From Ophthalmolycus amberensis (lineage: Eukaryota; Chordata; Actinopteri; Perciformes; Zoarcidae): DNA of 64,000 nt. The position numbers were made by a program, and so were the translations under genes. Below, one piece after another: positions 51,610 to 64,000 of the stretch; position 1 is the stretch's first letter, and the number at the start of each line of letters is the position of its first letter. Under the pieces are notes generated by a model. The model was given only the letters and a program-made list of their open reading frames with translations, was not told the origin of the DNA and searched no databases. The stretch covers positions 1 through 64,000 of the forward strand of contig JAFEUB010000813.1 in the NCBI GenBank assembly GCA_024529925.1, in the 5' to 3' direction.

Positions 51610-54600
51610 CTTGAAACTAATTATATTAACAAACAAGCAAATAGACTAACAAAAAAGATTGAGTCTCATATTGACTATATCAAAAAATACCCTGTGTGAG
51701 AGCTGATGTAGCACAAAGCACAAAAACTTGTATCTTACAGATGATTTATCTTCAAATATATATGGTACAGGTATGGCAGCCCACTGCATACACTTTATAG
51801 TGCTATTTTTAAATCCAAAAGTACACTAAAACAAATGGAAAGCATAGTGTTGATATATTTAAGCATATATTAGGATTTGTTAGTTGTGGTTTGTAACACA
51901 ACCAAGCCAACCCCAGATCCAATCTTGTTTTGAAACGAGCTTTGTCCCCTTACCATCCCACTATAGCTGTGGTTTTTTCGGTGTTGCATTGTGGGTCATA
52001 ACTGATGATTGAGAGAGAGACTTTTTTAGTCCATTGTTTCATTTTTAGGAAAATCCTTCTAATTCTGCCTTCAAGTAAAAAGAAAAAACAACTTTAGAGA
52101 CTTCCATCTTACAGTGTTGCACAATTTTTTCACTTTGGTAATAGATTAATGTGCAAAATGAGTACAGACCATTGAAAGTAAACATCCTCAAAATCTGCTC
52201 GTGAGGAGCCCCATGAGATTAATGTCCTGATACATAAACCAGAACAGGAAAATGGAAAATTCTAATTCCACACAGTTGAACTTTACTAACAAATAGATAC
52301 ACATGCCTTGTTCCAAAGAACATCCAGATGACTTAAAAAGGGAAACAAGGCAAACTTTGGGCCATGATTTGCACCAAGTAGCAATTAAAAGGGCTTTGTT
52401 TGTTGGTTTCTATTCAGAAACACCGGTTTTAGTACCATGTTATTAACGCCCTTGTTCCAGCCTCATAATAGAGGCCTGACAGTTGCATAAGTGCAGCACT
52501 TATCAAAATTGACTGAAACATCAGGCTGTCTTGTTATCAGTGTTTTTATTTTCGGAGTAAACACGAAAGTTAAAGCAGATTCTTGTAAACTTTGGTTGAG
52601 GTCGGCAATAAATCTCTGACTCCATGAAAGGTGAGAAATAAACTACTGGACTAAAATAACTATGGTGTTTCTGACTACCGAGTTCACAGGCTTGAAGTGT
52701 AGTCTTAAAATATCAAGAACCAACTGGATTACCTAATTAAAAGCATCATAAGGAGCAGTAAGTCAAACTACAGCAACAGCAAATACAAATGTTTTCCTTA
52801 ACATCTCATTACGTTGCTTTTTAGATTTGAATCCAATAACAGGGTGCACGCTTAAGTCGCTTTGCACTTTGTTTGTTTATTCGCGACAAGGCAAGCATGC
52901 AAAGCTACATAGGGGGGTTTGCTTTTATTACAGAATTTCCTGGAAGCCAAAGTTCAGGAAGGGATGGTCCTTTGAGTCGCTGTGTACTTACGGCAATAGC
53001 TGTACCACTGATCAAATAAACTGCCACCAGTTGGCATCCAGGTGCTTTGTTTATCACGCTGACAGAAGCTCTACGCTCAATTTACAGATGTAATGGCCAG
53101 GAGAAAGCTCAGGCAACGCCATAAAATACTGTTTCTCAAAGGTAATGGGCACCAAATGGTACAATAAAGAGATATATTGCGTGGAAAGGCAGTTGATTGC
53201 AATTAGCATCCTGCCAAACACGTGATATGCAGGAAGTAATAATCATGCTGTGTTTTTACTTGCTGTACTGAGCTCATCTGCACGTTTTTGAGCTCCGTAT
53301 TTTTGCCACTTGCCACTGAACCTGAACATTTTAATTACGGGACTTGATGAAAGTGTATTATGTAACAGCTTTTCTTGATCAAATACAACATGCTCAAAAA
53401 AACGACTTTAATATTCAAGATGTAATGCAGCCAGAGTTGACACTTGTAGACATTAACACCTTGTTTAAGTTCACTGGCATCACCTATTAATGACATCAAT
53501 TAGCACTTAGGAGTCAGATAAGCGGGCGCGTATCACTCCACTTTTAAAATGGGTGCACTTTATTTGCATCATAACCATTATGTCCGTTACCCGTTATCAT
53601 CATTGTTTTCAAGTGAGCGCGATATTTGCCGTAACTGCTGTCTTCCAGGAAAGAAAATAAGGCGACTGCCTGGTTGCCAGATGCTTTTTCTGACAAACAG
53701 GAAGGCGAGTTTAATCTCTGCCTGACGTTATTCCTGAAATACCAGCGAGCGCCAATCCTGGGCTAATCTCTGAACTTTGTTACGACTCCTTTGCTCAGAT
53801 TACAGCGACGCAGACAGTTCTCGTGACATTTCATTCGATTCCCACTGGTTAAAGGTCAACAATGGGAGCTGTGAGATAAACACTGCAAATCAAGGGGGCT
53901 CTGGAGGAGAATGTGTATGTGTGTGAATCGAAGGAAACAAAGTCTCACGGTGATGTCAGCAGCAGGGGTTCTGTGGTAAATAATTGGGCCTTACTGTTGC
54001 CATTTCCTTTTCTGGACCTAGATCAGTTCTGTTCAAGGCCTGATGCTCTGGCCAACACATTACGGATGTCTTTTTTAATAGGCTCCTGTCGGCAAAACAC
54101 ATCCAGTGTGCACAATCTGCTGACACTCATCACTCATTGCTATGCAATTGCATGTCTTGCTTCTAAGCAGGCTTGAAAATGGTCCAAAAGGCGTCTATGT
54201 GGAGAATTATGTGATTATATAACACCATACAGTTCTGTGTTAAGAAAAAAATAAAAATTCCAGTTCACGTTTTCCATTTAGCCCGTTCATTGTCTTTGTA
54301 CAAAGGCCCGTCATGCAAAGTATTTTTTAAATCTATTGTTGCCAAAGTATGAAATTCCCCAAAAGGGCTTTTTTATTTGCATTTTATGATTGTTTTTAGT
54401 TGCATTCTAAAAAAATCTTCTGACACATCACAATCATTCTTTTCGCTGAGACAGCCCTACAATAAGATAGTTAATAATAGCTAATGGGTACTTCGGGTTT
54501 CTGACCTTACAACCAAAATAAATATATTCTGGGTGCTGGTTCAGTTGGAGACAGGTGCACCCTGCATCCCATCGAATGCATGCATGGATATTCTCAGCCC

Positions 54601-57600
54601 CCAAGACCATGATCAGGAAAATCAGTTATAAGCAATGGTTAGATACATGTTTGAATGTTCTTGTAATGAAACTTATGTTTAGTTTTTACAGAGGCACTGG
54701 TAAGCTCCACAGTAATATTGGGTCTGTGATTGTGTCCTTCCTCTGCAACACATTCTCACTCCCAACTCATCAAATACCAAAGCTTGTTCATTGCCCTAAG
54801 CTTCAACTGATGAGGTACCCATCCAGCATCCGTTTTGGACATGGCGGGGATGTGTCAGTTTCCGCTTGTACATGTATTTTTTAAATAAACTTCCTTGTTC
54901 ACAGGAAACGTTCATTCATAACATGCATATAGCATCTTATTAAAATGAACCTCCAACATAAAGTTTATGTTGTTTTTTCGTCAACTTACGCAACAAAACT
55001 ATGTGGTAAAGCAACAAAAGTACTTGGTTAGTATAACCCAAAGCAAAAATTTCTTACATAGAATAACTACATTCGTTACTTAACTGGGTTCAGCAAACTA
55101 TGGAAATTACGGAAAAAAAACTATAACATCTGTCAGCGATGACTTGGTTTCATGCAGGCCTTGAACAGAGGTCTCCTGGGAGAAACCTGGGAGAACTTTC
55201 TCGCCATTCAAGGTACATTAGTTGCTCAGCCTGTGTAATAATGACATGGATGGGTTTACATTGGAGTCAGTTGAAAGCCCGGCGCTTCGCATACAATCGT
55301 AAAGCTTGTCCCGGTGCATCGGAATCAGACGGCGAGGGCCACTGACCACGCATCAGTGTTTGACAAGTTTGGAGTGAGAACTGGTTGTCTTGTGAATACC
55401 TTTCAGTTTTAGAATTTCTGTAGGACTCAAAGACTGACAAAAGAATGCAGCTCCAACATCTTCATTCCTTTTAGTGTAGTGAAAGAGAAAACAGATGTCA
55501 GGGAGCCGATTAAAAGAAGAACATTGAGTGCTTCAGTTAATTTCCCAATGCACAGGATATGACATAACTATCCCGTGCATTGTGATAACTGTGATGCTAA
55601 TTGCTGATACGATAAACATGTATGACAGGGAGGGAGGGAGAGATCACCATGGACTGATTGGATTAAGGCATTGACACATTCAGGAGATTTTGTGGATTTT
55701 TAACGTTAGCCTCAGACTCATCACTTTATTGGTGCCAGATTAAATCCCAATTGGGAGGAAATGTCAGATCCGCTACAAACCCCCGTTCTGGCTTTCTTGC
55801 TATGGCGGCCGTGCTAAACCTGGCAGGATGATTAAGAAGGTGTCCAATTTCTCAGTGCCCCGTCTACAGAGGAAATTAAATCACTCTTCCCACAGTATCA
55901 TTAATTGTTTTCCTTAAATTGTTTATTTGCAAAGGCTTTTCTTGTGAACGTGGCTCTTACAAGGGGTCAGAGGGCAGCTGAAAGGACAGTGTTCTCTTGA
56001 ATAGCAACGGATTTTTCTGTTTCAGAACTGTGGCCTGAACATTGAGGGGGGTAAACCTGAGGATAAATAATGAAGCATTCGTTATCATTCCTGCCTTAGA
56101 GAAATAAATTGCATACTTCGTTTTGAGAGAAAATGGATTTTCCATTGCAGAGGTCAGCACTGAATGCTAACAATTTTATGTAACAGAGCTTACACTAGTT
56201 AAACCAATAGAAAATAAGATTAACAGTGTCCCGCTGAACTCAATACTCCTTTTGCAGTGATACGTGGGCTTTCACAAATTTACAGTTTGGATATCATTAC
56301 AGCTTTTGCTGAGTTTCAAAGGCAGCAAAGTTTACAGCCTCATAAAACACATGAAAATGCATGAGTTGGCAGATAGACATGTCCAACCTCACAAGTTATT
56401 CCTGTGTATTTTGACACCTAAAGACCTTCAACCTCTCTATCGGATCAGATAAACCCCAACTTTAGTACAACAATGTTTATCACAAGCAATTAAATAAAGT
56501 GTGTTTGGTTTTCAGAGATCTGGACACGAATCAGACCAAACGGCCAAAACACAGAAAAGAAACAGCAAAAGCTTGAGGCGACTACGGTTTCTCTGTGTGC
56601 AGCTAGTGAACGGAAGAGTCTGCAGTCACATGGTGGAAACAAGAACTCATTATGTTTTCCACATTAAGGAGGGGTTAATGCACCGAGGAGCACTTCAAGA
56701 GGAGGTTTAATCTGTTGACTGTCTCAGCTCTGAGTCACATGACGTAGGCCTGTGCTGTGTATGTTACTGTATGTGCAGCCAATGGACTCTAAGATGGGAA
56801 CTCATTATACTTTCATAGGTTTCAATGTGTCGTCCTTGCTCTGAAAAATTGTGAAATGAGACTGTTTTAATCTAAACTTTGGGCTCTGTTTACAAAGTCA
56901 GGCAGGCCGTGTTGCCTTTTAGTGTCCGTTAGTGCATGTGAGCGAGCACCACTGGTTAGCTCAATGCAGAAACATAACACCCTCCTTTCAGTTCCCCCCT
57001 CAGGTAAACACTGTTAGCTCTGTCAGCACTTTTGCCGTTGTTTGCACTGTTAGCTGCGAACCATTCACTTAAAAAGTGACGGACTACACAGCTAAAGTAA
57101 ATTAATATTTCAAATACAGAGGTGACTGCATGAGATGGCAATGGCAGGCTATAACCTGCCGAACCTGATCAATACTCCACGGATAAGTCCAAACATGGTT
57201 CTTTAGTTATTTATCTGGGATGATACGCAATAATTGGTATTATGATAGAAATGCACCAGACAGAACCAGCTGGCTATTTTTTTTTAACTGCAGTTCACAG
57301 TGGTGGTTGATATTGAAAGTGAAAAAAGAAATAAAGACATCTAGTAATACGTTATTAATGCACATATAGCATGACACAGCTTGCTGATGTAGATTATGAT
57401 TTTCCAGACTGTTGATCTGTGCCGCATTACATAACTTTGCATGTTTTTGGGACTACCAAATGATAAATTCATTGCAATTAATGTCATGACCTCATTTAAA
57501 CTATCAAAAATAAATGCTCTCTAATCCTGCTTTGATTCACATGTCTGACCGAGTTCAAACTCTAATAATAGTTGGCTTTTGATCCGGAAGTGTTGCGGCG

Positions 57601-59260
57601 CAGAGCAATACATTCTGACGAACACACAGCTCGATGTGAGGTAAGGAATCAACGAGCATTCTTTTGTTCCATTTGAAACCTCTCCAGATCAAGAGATGTG
57701 TTGCAAGGCCCACTTTGGTATTGTGCAAACATCTGGCACGAATTATTGAAGCGTCTAACAGCAGAAATACGTCAACATTTGCATGCTGGTAATCGACGTG
57801 CGATCAAGATCGTCAAAGAGTTCAAAGTGGTGACCTTATGAAACACACACCCTTCCTCTGAAATAAGCGTGGCGCCTTGCCAGAACATAATGAAAGGCTT
57901 AGACAAAGTGTTAAGGTTGGCCCAGGTGAAAGATATAATAATAGCTGAAAAATGGTCATCTTAACCTTAGAGTGGATCAATATGCAGCAACACTCCAACG
58001 TCAGCTCAATTACCTCATCTTGATAGTGGATTGCTACACATGTTTAAACAAGAGTGAGTGACAGATTGTTTTTGTAGAGCTATAATGTAGACATATGGTT
58101 TCATTTGTCTTTAATACATCATTTGTCCTTCTATATTCATCTAAATAGTTGCCTTGTTATGTTCAAAATGTACCGTACAGTTTGAAAATGACATGACCTA
58201 TACCCAGATCCTTTATGTTGAAAAGTACCTAACTAATTGTACCGAGGAACAGAATGGAAGATGCATCAGATATTCAAGTGTCGAGCCTTTATTTTTTTCC
58301 AAGTCTGAATGTGATCCTTAGAGCACAGAGGATGTGAACCCCAAGGAACTGAAAGTCACTCGCACAGTTTTCACAAGGGACCCACACAAGGAGATTTCCC
58401 ACGCTGGGACTGTAATATGCTGTTGCGTTCTCGCCCACTCATCTAATATGTTTATCATGTATCCTCTCCTCCTTTCAATCTGCTCTCCGACTGCACCTCG
58501 TCTCCTGTCACATCCTGCTCCTTGATTCTTACTTTGTTGCAATAACACAGCAGCAGACATGCACGAGGGGATGTGAGGGACATCCTATGGGAGGAAAAGA
58601 AAGCACCTCCCCACCAGGGGGTCCAGGCTATGAGGTGCGTCTGTGTCGGGGAGACGCACAGAACATGTCCACTCCTGGGAGATACTGAGGAATGTGCACA
58701 TTGGGGTCATCTACTGCGCTCGTCTTCGCGGCCACAAAGGGGTTCAGATCAATGTTTTCTTGCCACCTATTTTAAACTCTAGCTCATGCAGCCATAAGTG
58801 ATGAGGGCTGTCAGGGTTCTGAAGGGTTCGTTCTTGTGATGAACATACAGTATGTGCTCTCCAGTACATTGGCTCTGTTAACAGTCAGTCTGTAACTGAC
58901 GTTTGGGACATGAGCACATGTCCTATTTTTTCAAGTTCATTTCTACTTTTCACTCATAAACATCAATTATTTATATGAGAGGAATTCGTTAATATCTCAA
59001 AGTTAGATTCATGTTTTATTTGACCATGTTTGTCCTAAAAGGTCAAAAGTCAGATAAACTAAGGAGAAAAAAAAAGACAGGCCTGTATGTTCAGGTTTAT
59101 TCACAGCGTTTCACTGCCCCCCGGTGCTGTAAAACAAACACTCATGCAGGCAGTCAGTGCTGCTTTATCACCCCTGAAAAACATTTTAAATCTTTTTGTT
59201 GACTCAGTGTTGCTCAATATTAAAATATAGAAGTCAAATGTTGAATAATTATTTTTAAGT
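51610..59260. other. Intergenic region, no gene recognised
   Basis: Scattered short frames without family features. Repeat fragments are visible near 54780-54880 (ATCCGTTTTGGACATGGCGGGGATGTGTCAG, a common fish repeat core), near 55010-55030 and near 55240-55330, each with related copies elsewhere in the window. Confidence 0.45.
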
Positions 59261-59340
59261 CAGTGGTTCCCAACCTTCTTGGCTTGTGACCATTAAAATG
59301 AAGTAATGTCGACGATGCATTCATTGGAATTTGATTGGTG
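59261..59340. mobile_element. Truncated hAT-like MITE end
   Basis: Begins CAGTGGTTCCCAACCTTCTTGGCTTGTGACC, a hAT-type terminus related in style to the intact element at 3367-3734. No matching right end is visible before the LTR that starts at 59447. Confidence 0.5.
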
Positions 59341-59446
59341 CGATTATTTCTTATGTTGAAGATATCAGTATTTGGGTTATTTGTGATGTGTTGTCTATTT
59401 ACCAGGTGTAAAGAATCTTTTTCCACCCTGAGCGATTCTGTGTTTC

Positions 59447-59958
59447 TGTCAAGGGAGTTCAGGGCAGGACCCAATAGCAGACCACGAGACAGGATTCAGG
59501 TACAGAACAGACTTTATTTTACGCTGTACAGAAGGCAGGATCGACGGTGTGGTTACCCGTGGACCGACACCGGAGGGCAGGCAGATCACCTGTGTGGATC
59601 CCTTGGTCCGACACAGAATGACCTGCAGGAATGACGGTGGAAGCCGGTACGGGGTTGAAGCGGGTGAAAGACAGTACGGTACTGACAACCCAAGACTGCA
59701 GGACCAGGGTTAATATGGTGCCAGGGGGATGATTAGTGGGATCAGAATCTGGTGTGTGAGCTTGCAGCAGGTAATCGGCTCGGACTGTCCGCAGCTGTGC
59801 ACTAATCAGGGGTGTGGCCATGGGAGGTGTCTGGAGGCAGAGGAAAAACACAGAGCACATGGCACACAATAACAAACAGGGGAATGACAGAACACATGAG
59901 GAGAGGAGATCAGTGGAAACAGAGGTAACACACAACGGGCCAGACAGGGATCCTGACA
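59447..59958 (-). mobile_element. Probable solo LTR
   Basis: A 512-bp block. Read on the minus strand it starts TGTCAGGATCCC and ends CCCTTGACA, so it has TG...CA borders with a longer inverted match TGTCA/TGACA. Near its end the minus strand has AATAAAGTCTGTTCTGTACC, a polyadenylation-like R region. The flanking 5-mers GTTTC and GTTGC match at four of five positions, consistent with a decayed target duplication. No internal retroelement genes are adjacent. Confidence 0.65.
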
Positions 59959-59996
59959 GTTGCAACCAATATTCCTGACTAACTAAAGGCTTTGAA

Positions 59997-60262
59997 AGGC
60001 ACACTGTGTAGAATTTAGTGGCAACCAGCAGTATTGCAACCAACTGAATTCCCCTTAGCTCAGCCCTCAGTTTTCAAGACTGTAGTAACATTTTGGTGTA
60101 ACATGAACATGACTCCGTGAAGAGGACCTGCTCCCTATGAACAACTCATTCTAAGTCAACGGAAACAACGATTCTTAGTTTCAGGTGATTATACACGAAT
60201 GCAAACATAGTTATGAATACTAAAGCTAATATATTGCCCTAAATGCTACACACTGTACCTTT
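59997..60262. repeat. Interspersed repeat, copy 2 (TTAGTGGCAACCA type)
   Basis: Begins GGCACACTGTGTAGAATTTAGTGGC and ends AATGCTACACACTGTACCTTTT, giving loosely inverted termini (CACTGTGTAG / CTACACACTGT). It shares its core with the copy at 38513-38912. Confidence 0.6.
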
Positions 60263-61377
60263 TCAAATAACTATTATTCTGGCTCTGTCTAAGACAAAAC
60301 GTTTCTGAAGTAGTATCTAATTGAGACTCATCACGGGTTATGGCCTTGCTTATGGGCGTGTGTTGAATTTGACTCTTGTCTTTTTGTCTCTCTCGTGTGT
60401 TTTATCTAAACCCTGTTTGTTCACCACTGGTATGAAAAGACTAACTTATTTAATACTGCATGTATTTACAAATTTCCAGTAGTTGGCAAAGTTAGTGATT
60501 ACAACTCAAACCACTAGATGTCAGTGTCAGTTCATTAGTATATCTCACACTACTGCTGTTGGAAGTACAGAACATGAGCAGTGCAAGACCTACCCACAAG
60601 ACATGCAGACACATTTTATCGGGACACATGTAATCTCTTTCTGACTTAATACCCAAAATGATGATTTTATAGAATGAAATTAACATGATTGAAAAATGAA
60701 AAATTACTTATTTTATTAACCATGAAAAAAAAAATTGAAGCCTGTGTTACAAAACAAACACGTATAATGTGCATTTGTTTGAACACACAACTTTTTCTGT
60801 CTAATGTTGGAAATGGAAGACAAAATAAACTGGAGCGTCCTACCCTGTGGAGTAGAGGTCAGCTGAGTGTTAGCTTGGAGCACTATGAGTGCTCTTTATG
60901 TGCATGAATGGAACTAAAAATGGTACAATCATGTTATTATCCTTTGCACTCAATTTGGCTTTAACAGCATGTGGATAAAGCTGTGACTTTTTATAATATG
61001 CGCTTTGCTACTTATTAATATAGAAATGTAATAACACTTTGTATAAGACCGATAATCAGACAGAGCTAATCCGGATGCAAGTGGCAGAGGCCTAAAGGAA
61101 AGCATTCATTTAAAAATAGTCCAATTGGAACTTTATCTTTAGAGGAAAGTAGTTCTACTGTTCACAGAGATGTTTGTGGTTTAGTGTTTCTGGAAATGAA
61201 TATTGCCGTCAGCATCACAGGGTCTGTTCACTCCAGTGATGTGGTGTGGTAGAAATCTCTGGAAGGGATATCTCAAAACCACAGCAGATACAATTCAGTA
61301 AATCATCTAAAAAACGAACTTATGTCATGTGCTTTCCCCCCCAAGTGACCTCTTATGAGTAGCAACCTTAATCTCTG

Positions 61378-61498
61378 AGAAGCAAAGTTACAATGTTCTA
61401 GCTGGGCAAAACGGGAAGACTTCAGGATGGATTCTTCACAAGAATCCATCCTGAAGTCTTCCCGTTTTGCCCAGCTAGAACATTTTAACTTTGCTTCT
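61378..61498. repeat. Near-perfect 59-bp inverted repeat (hairpin, 3-nt loop)
   Basis: The left arm 61378-61436 and right arm 61440-61498 are complementary at 58 of 59 positions; the loop is CAC. The arms start AGAAGCAAAG and end CTTTGCTTCT. The arm sequence is not a simple repeat. The high identity implies a recent origin, or an artefact of assembly or library preparation. Confidence 0.95.
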
Positions 61499-62527
61499 GA
61501 TCGATTTGATGAAAACAATGTATTTACCTCCAAATATTCATGCCAAAACGTATAGAGTAAAACCAGTTGTACAGATGGCCATTGATAGGATAAGATCTAG
61601 ATCAAATGTAAAATGGTTAGTATGGAGAGGGAGGCAGCATTATGAGACGTTCATATGCATCAGGCCTCTGGACCAGCTGTTGTTCACCTGACACTGGCTC
61701 CACTCTACACTGATGACATCTGAATACACAAAGTGGACATTCAGCCACATTTTGTACTCTGCCTGCTGCTGAAATGCACTCTTATCAATGCAATAATAAT
61801 AGCCATAGTTAACTTGTTAGATAACTGTAATCAATGTCACTATTAGCTAAGCAGAGGGGGCTTTTGTATGATCCTTTGTGTTTCCTACATGCTTGGTTTG
61901 CAGACAGCAGAGGTAGCAGCTTTGCTCTTATTTTTATGTGGAGTTGATGGCTTGTGCAAACAGTAGCACGTAATAATAACGTTTTATTGCTCTTCCTATT
62001 GCGTTAATGCTGTCACATAATCTCTCTCTGCTTCCTGTTTGCTAGAGAGCTCTTTCTCATTCACATGATATGGGACAAAAGCTCCGGGCAGACGGATGTT
62101 GTCATTGTCCGAGTTCTTTATGAGACAGAGCAGAGCGTGTTTCCAAGGTGAATAACAGTTCCACACAACATCAGCTGCAGAAGGCCTCATGATTCAGAGC
62201 AAATATATCGTTAGGTCATGTGAATGATTTAACAAGCAGACTGAGATGGAGTTTGCACGTCGTTGTGCACATAATACACCTGACATATGTTTACATTTGA
62301 TGTTTCATCTATGTCACTGGGTTGAGTATGTGAGATACTTAAAATACTGCTGGTGTCAGAAATATCATAGTTAACGTGTTTTCATAAGTGCTACTGTGTC
62401 ATATGTAAGTTTGTCCTGCTCAGCAACTCATTGTAAATTCCAAAGATAAAAAAATAAATACTTAAACCATGTATTTCTTTCAATAAGGACAACACAATTT
62501 AGCATTTTTCTTCTTCAAATAATTTAC

Positions 62528-62533
62528 TTTATT
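62528..62533 (-). terminator. Candidate polyadenylation signal (AATAAA) for the RGS16/4-like gene
   Basis: TTTATT on the plus strand reads AATAAA on the minus strand, about 500 nt downstream of the stop codon at 63034-63036. Placement is by motif only. Confidence 0.4.
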
Positions 62534-63033
62534 TGCTGTTATGTAAAAAAAGACAACAGTGATATAAATATTATAATATAAATTGCACATTTTTTCATGT
62601 TTAGTAAAAAAAGAACAAATTTCGCAGGCAAATAAATACGAATAAATAAGTAAGTACCTTACATGCCTGTTAATAAACAGTGTAAGACGTTGACAGAGAG
62701 ACATCACAACCACAAACGTTTGCCTATTGGCAAAGAAAAGAGTGCTTTTCTCCTTCCCTCCTGTTTGATTGTCACTCAGACTGTTGCACTTTCACATGCT
62801 GTCCAAACATCATCTGTGTTCACGCAACAATCCACTTAAGGCATCAACCTCCATTGTCCTTTTCTCTTCAATCCTCGGCGTCTACAGAACACGCGCCATC
62901 CACGGCTGCTCTCGTGGCGATCTGTGCGTCTGCACCCGCAGAGTCCAGCTTCATGGTGCAGCAGATAACGTCATGCATCTCTTGCCTTCTCAAACCTTGA
63001 GGCAAACCACAAACGATCCTCTATGGAGAGAGT

Positions 63034-63994
63034 TCACACCTTCTTGGTGGCCTTGGCGTTTGGTTTGGCTTGGCACACTAGATCCCTGTAGGTCGGAGAG
63101 CGGAGGAAGCGAGGGTAGCAGTCTTTGGCCATGAGCATGTAGATCTTGTGCTGGGCCGGCTCGAAGCAAGAAAGTGAAGACACCAGCATGTTGGCTCTGG
63201 TGATGTCACGCGTTTCGTGGTCGATGTTAATCTGGTGAAAAAAAGGACAAGGAGAAAGAACCAGATTAGTTTTTCCCCCCCCATCTAGTAGGGGTTAGCG
63301 GCTGTAACAATGCCTAACTGGAAAGTGTGTTTTGGGGCCTCATCGTCTAACTTTAAGGATGCAGATTCTAATCCTCTGTTGAGGTTGGTGTTTCCTTACC
63401 TCCCGTGGCGCGTCGTTGCCGATGAATTCATCGTAGATCTTCTGGGCTTTGGCTGGTAATTTGGTAGTCGACTTGGTTTTCCTGTAATCTTCACAGGCAA
63501 AGTAAAACAAAATGTTCTCCTCGCTGAACTCAGACACCAGGAAGGCAGTGAAGGCACACAGTCCATCTGAGGAGAGAGAGACAATTGTTAAATTGAATTA
63601 CTTACTGCACATAATGGTCCCCGCAGGGGCTGCTTGCGTCTGTATGCGTCACTACAGTATGCGATTACTGGTATTTGCACGTGCCGTTTAGTGTGCAAAT
63701 GTGTCAAAAAATGCTATAAATCTAGATATTTACTTACATTTGCTGGACAGGAGTTTTTCAAAGGACTCTTTCCACCTAAGGCATTCCTCCAGGTTTGGCC
63801 TGAAAACAGATGAAGCAAGATTAGATTTCACCCAGAATTTCACCAAGGACACAGTGAGCAATGTAAAGTGAAGTTGTATTAACATATAGCACAGTTTGTG
63901 TGATGCTTACTTATTTTGCCCTATTTTGCAGCAGGATAGATTCCAAGTGGATTTTTGCAGAATGCTTCCCAGCATTGCTTTCAGCTCCTTGGCC
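63034..63994 (-). CDS. R4-family RGS protein (RGS16/RGS4-like), exon 1 outside window
   Basis: GTPase-activating protein for heterotrimeric G alpha subunits. Exons (5' to 3'): 63911-63994, 63738-63799, 63400-63566, 63034-63231, in phase with GT-AG borders. The 62- and 167-nt exons match rgs5 exactly, showing the shared R4 architecture. It reads AKELKAMLGSILQKS (membrane helix), WKESFEKLLSSK, then the RGS core GLCAFTAFLVSEFSEENI and INIDHETRDITRANM, ending YPRFLRSPTYRDLVCQ with a basic tail KATKKV. INIDHETR and YPRFL.SP.YRDL are RGS16-like; the position next to rgs5 would also suit an RGS4-type copy. Odd points: exon 2 is only 84 nt (114 in rgs5) and carries CC; the usual FW of the EEN helix is FY. 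The N-terminal exon (expected MCKGL-type, 44 nt) lies beyond position 64000. Confidence 0.88.
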
Positions 63995-64000
63995 CTGTGA

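Larger units (their letters stand above)
60263..63033. other. Region 3' of the RGS16/4-like gene
   Basis: Contains the large inverted repeat at 61378-61498 and the 3' UTR of the minus-strand RGS gene. A plus-strand 121-codon frame at 62769-63134 overlaps the UTR and the last RGS exon and is a shadow. Nothing else recognised. Confidence 0.45.

Noticed and set aside
59519..60043. 174-codon minus-strand open frame
   Set aside because: It lies almost wholly within the solo LTR, has no domain features and ends in repeat sequence.

Overview
The window is eukaryotic, and the gene content points to a ray-finned (percomorph-like) teleost. The evidence is intron-split genes with GT-AG borders, long (CA)n tracts, hAT-type MITEs, LINE 3' ends with short tandem tails, Ty3/gypsy debris, and protein sequences that read as fish complement C3 and fish R4-family RGS proteins. 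No operons, rRNA genes or CRISPR arrays were seen.

Region 1 (8-13818, minus strand) is a complement C3-like gene with 32 recognisable exons. It is cut by the left window edge before its C-terminal C345C/NTR part. All 32 exons join in one open frame of 1271 codons. The protein has lost the features that define C3 chemistry. The thioester Cys and Gln are replaced (GCGEQ to GPGEA), the thioester-domain catalytic His position is Leu, and the exons that should encode the C3a anaphylatoxin domain and the C3-convertase cut site are absent, with the frame preserved. The RRKR beta/alpha processing site is kept. Two of its introns use GC donors, and three carry long (TG)n tracts beside splice sites.

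Region 2 (13819-26178) has no recognisable host gene. It holds MITE-like repeats, two tight hairpin palindromes and a decayed Ty3/gypsy RT-RNase H fragment.

Region 3 (26179-48070) holds two RGS loci facing each other. The plus-strand locus (26179-30436) is an rgs4-like pseudogene: all five exons are traceable, but codon 3 is a stop, there are at least two frameshifts, and the 3' end is lost. The minus-strand locus (41364-48070) is an intact five-exon rgs5 gene (183 aa) with a TATA box. The tail-to-tail RGS4/RGS5 arrangement matches the mammalian order, which supports calling this the rgs4 position.

Region 4 (48071-63033) is mostly repeats, including a likely solo LTR and a nearly perfect 59-bp inverted repeat with a 3-nt loop. 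Region 5 (63034-63994, minus strand) is the 3' part of another R4-family RGS gene (RGS16/RGS4-like), whose first exon lies beyond the right edge.

Functionally, the RGS genes encode GTPase-activating proteins for Gi/Gq alpha subunits. The C3-like gene encodes a secreted complement-family protein that probably cannot opsonise covalently or release C3a.
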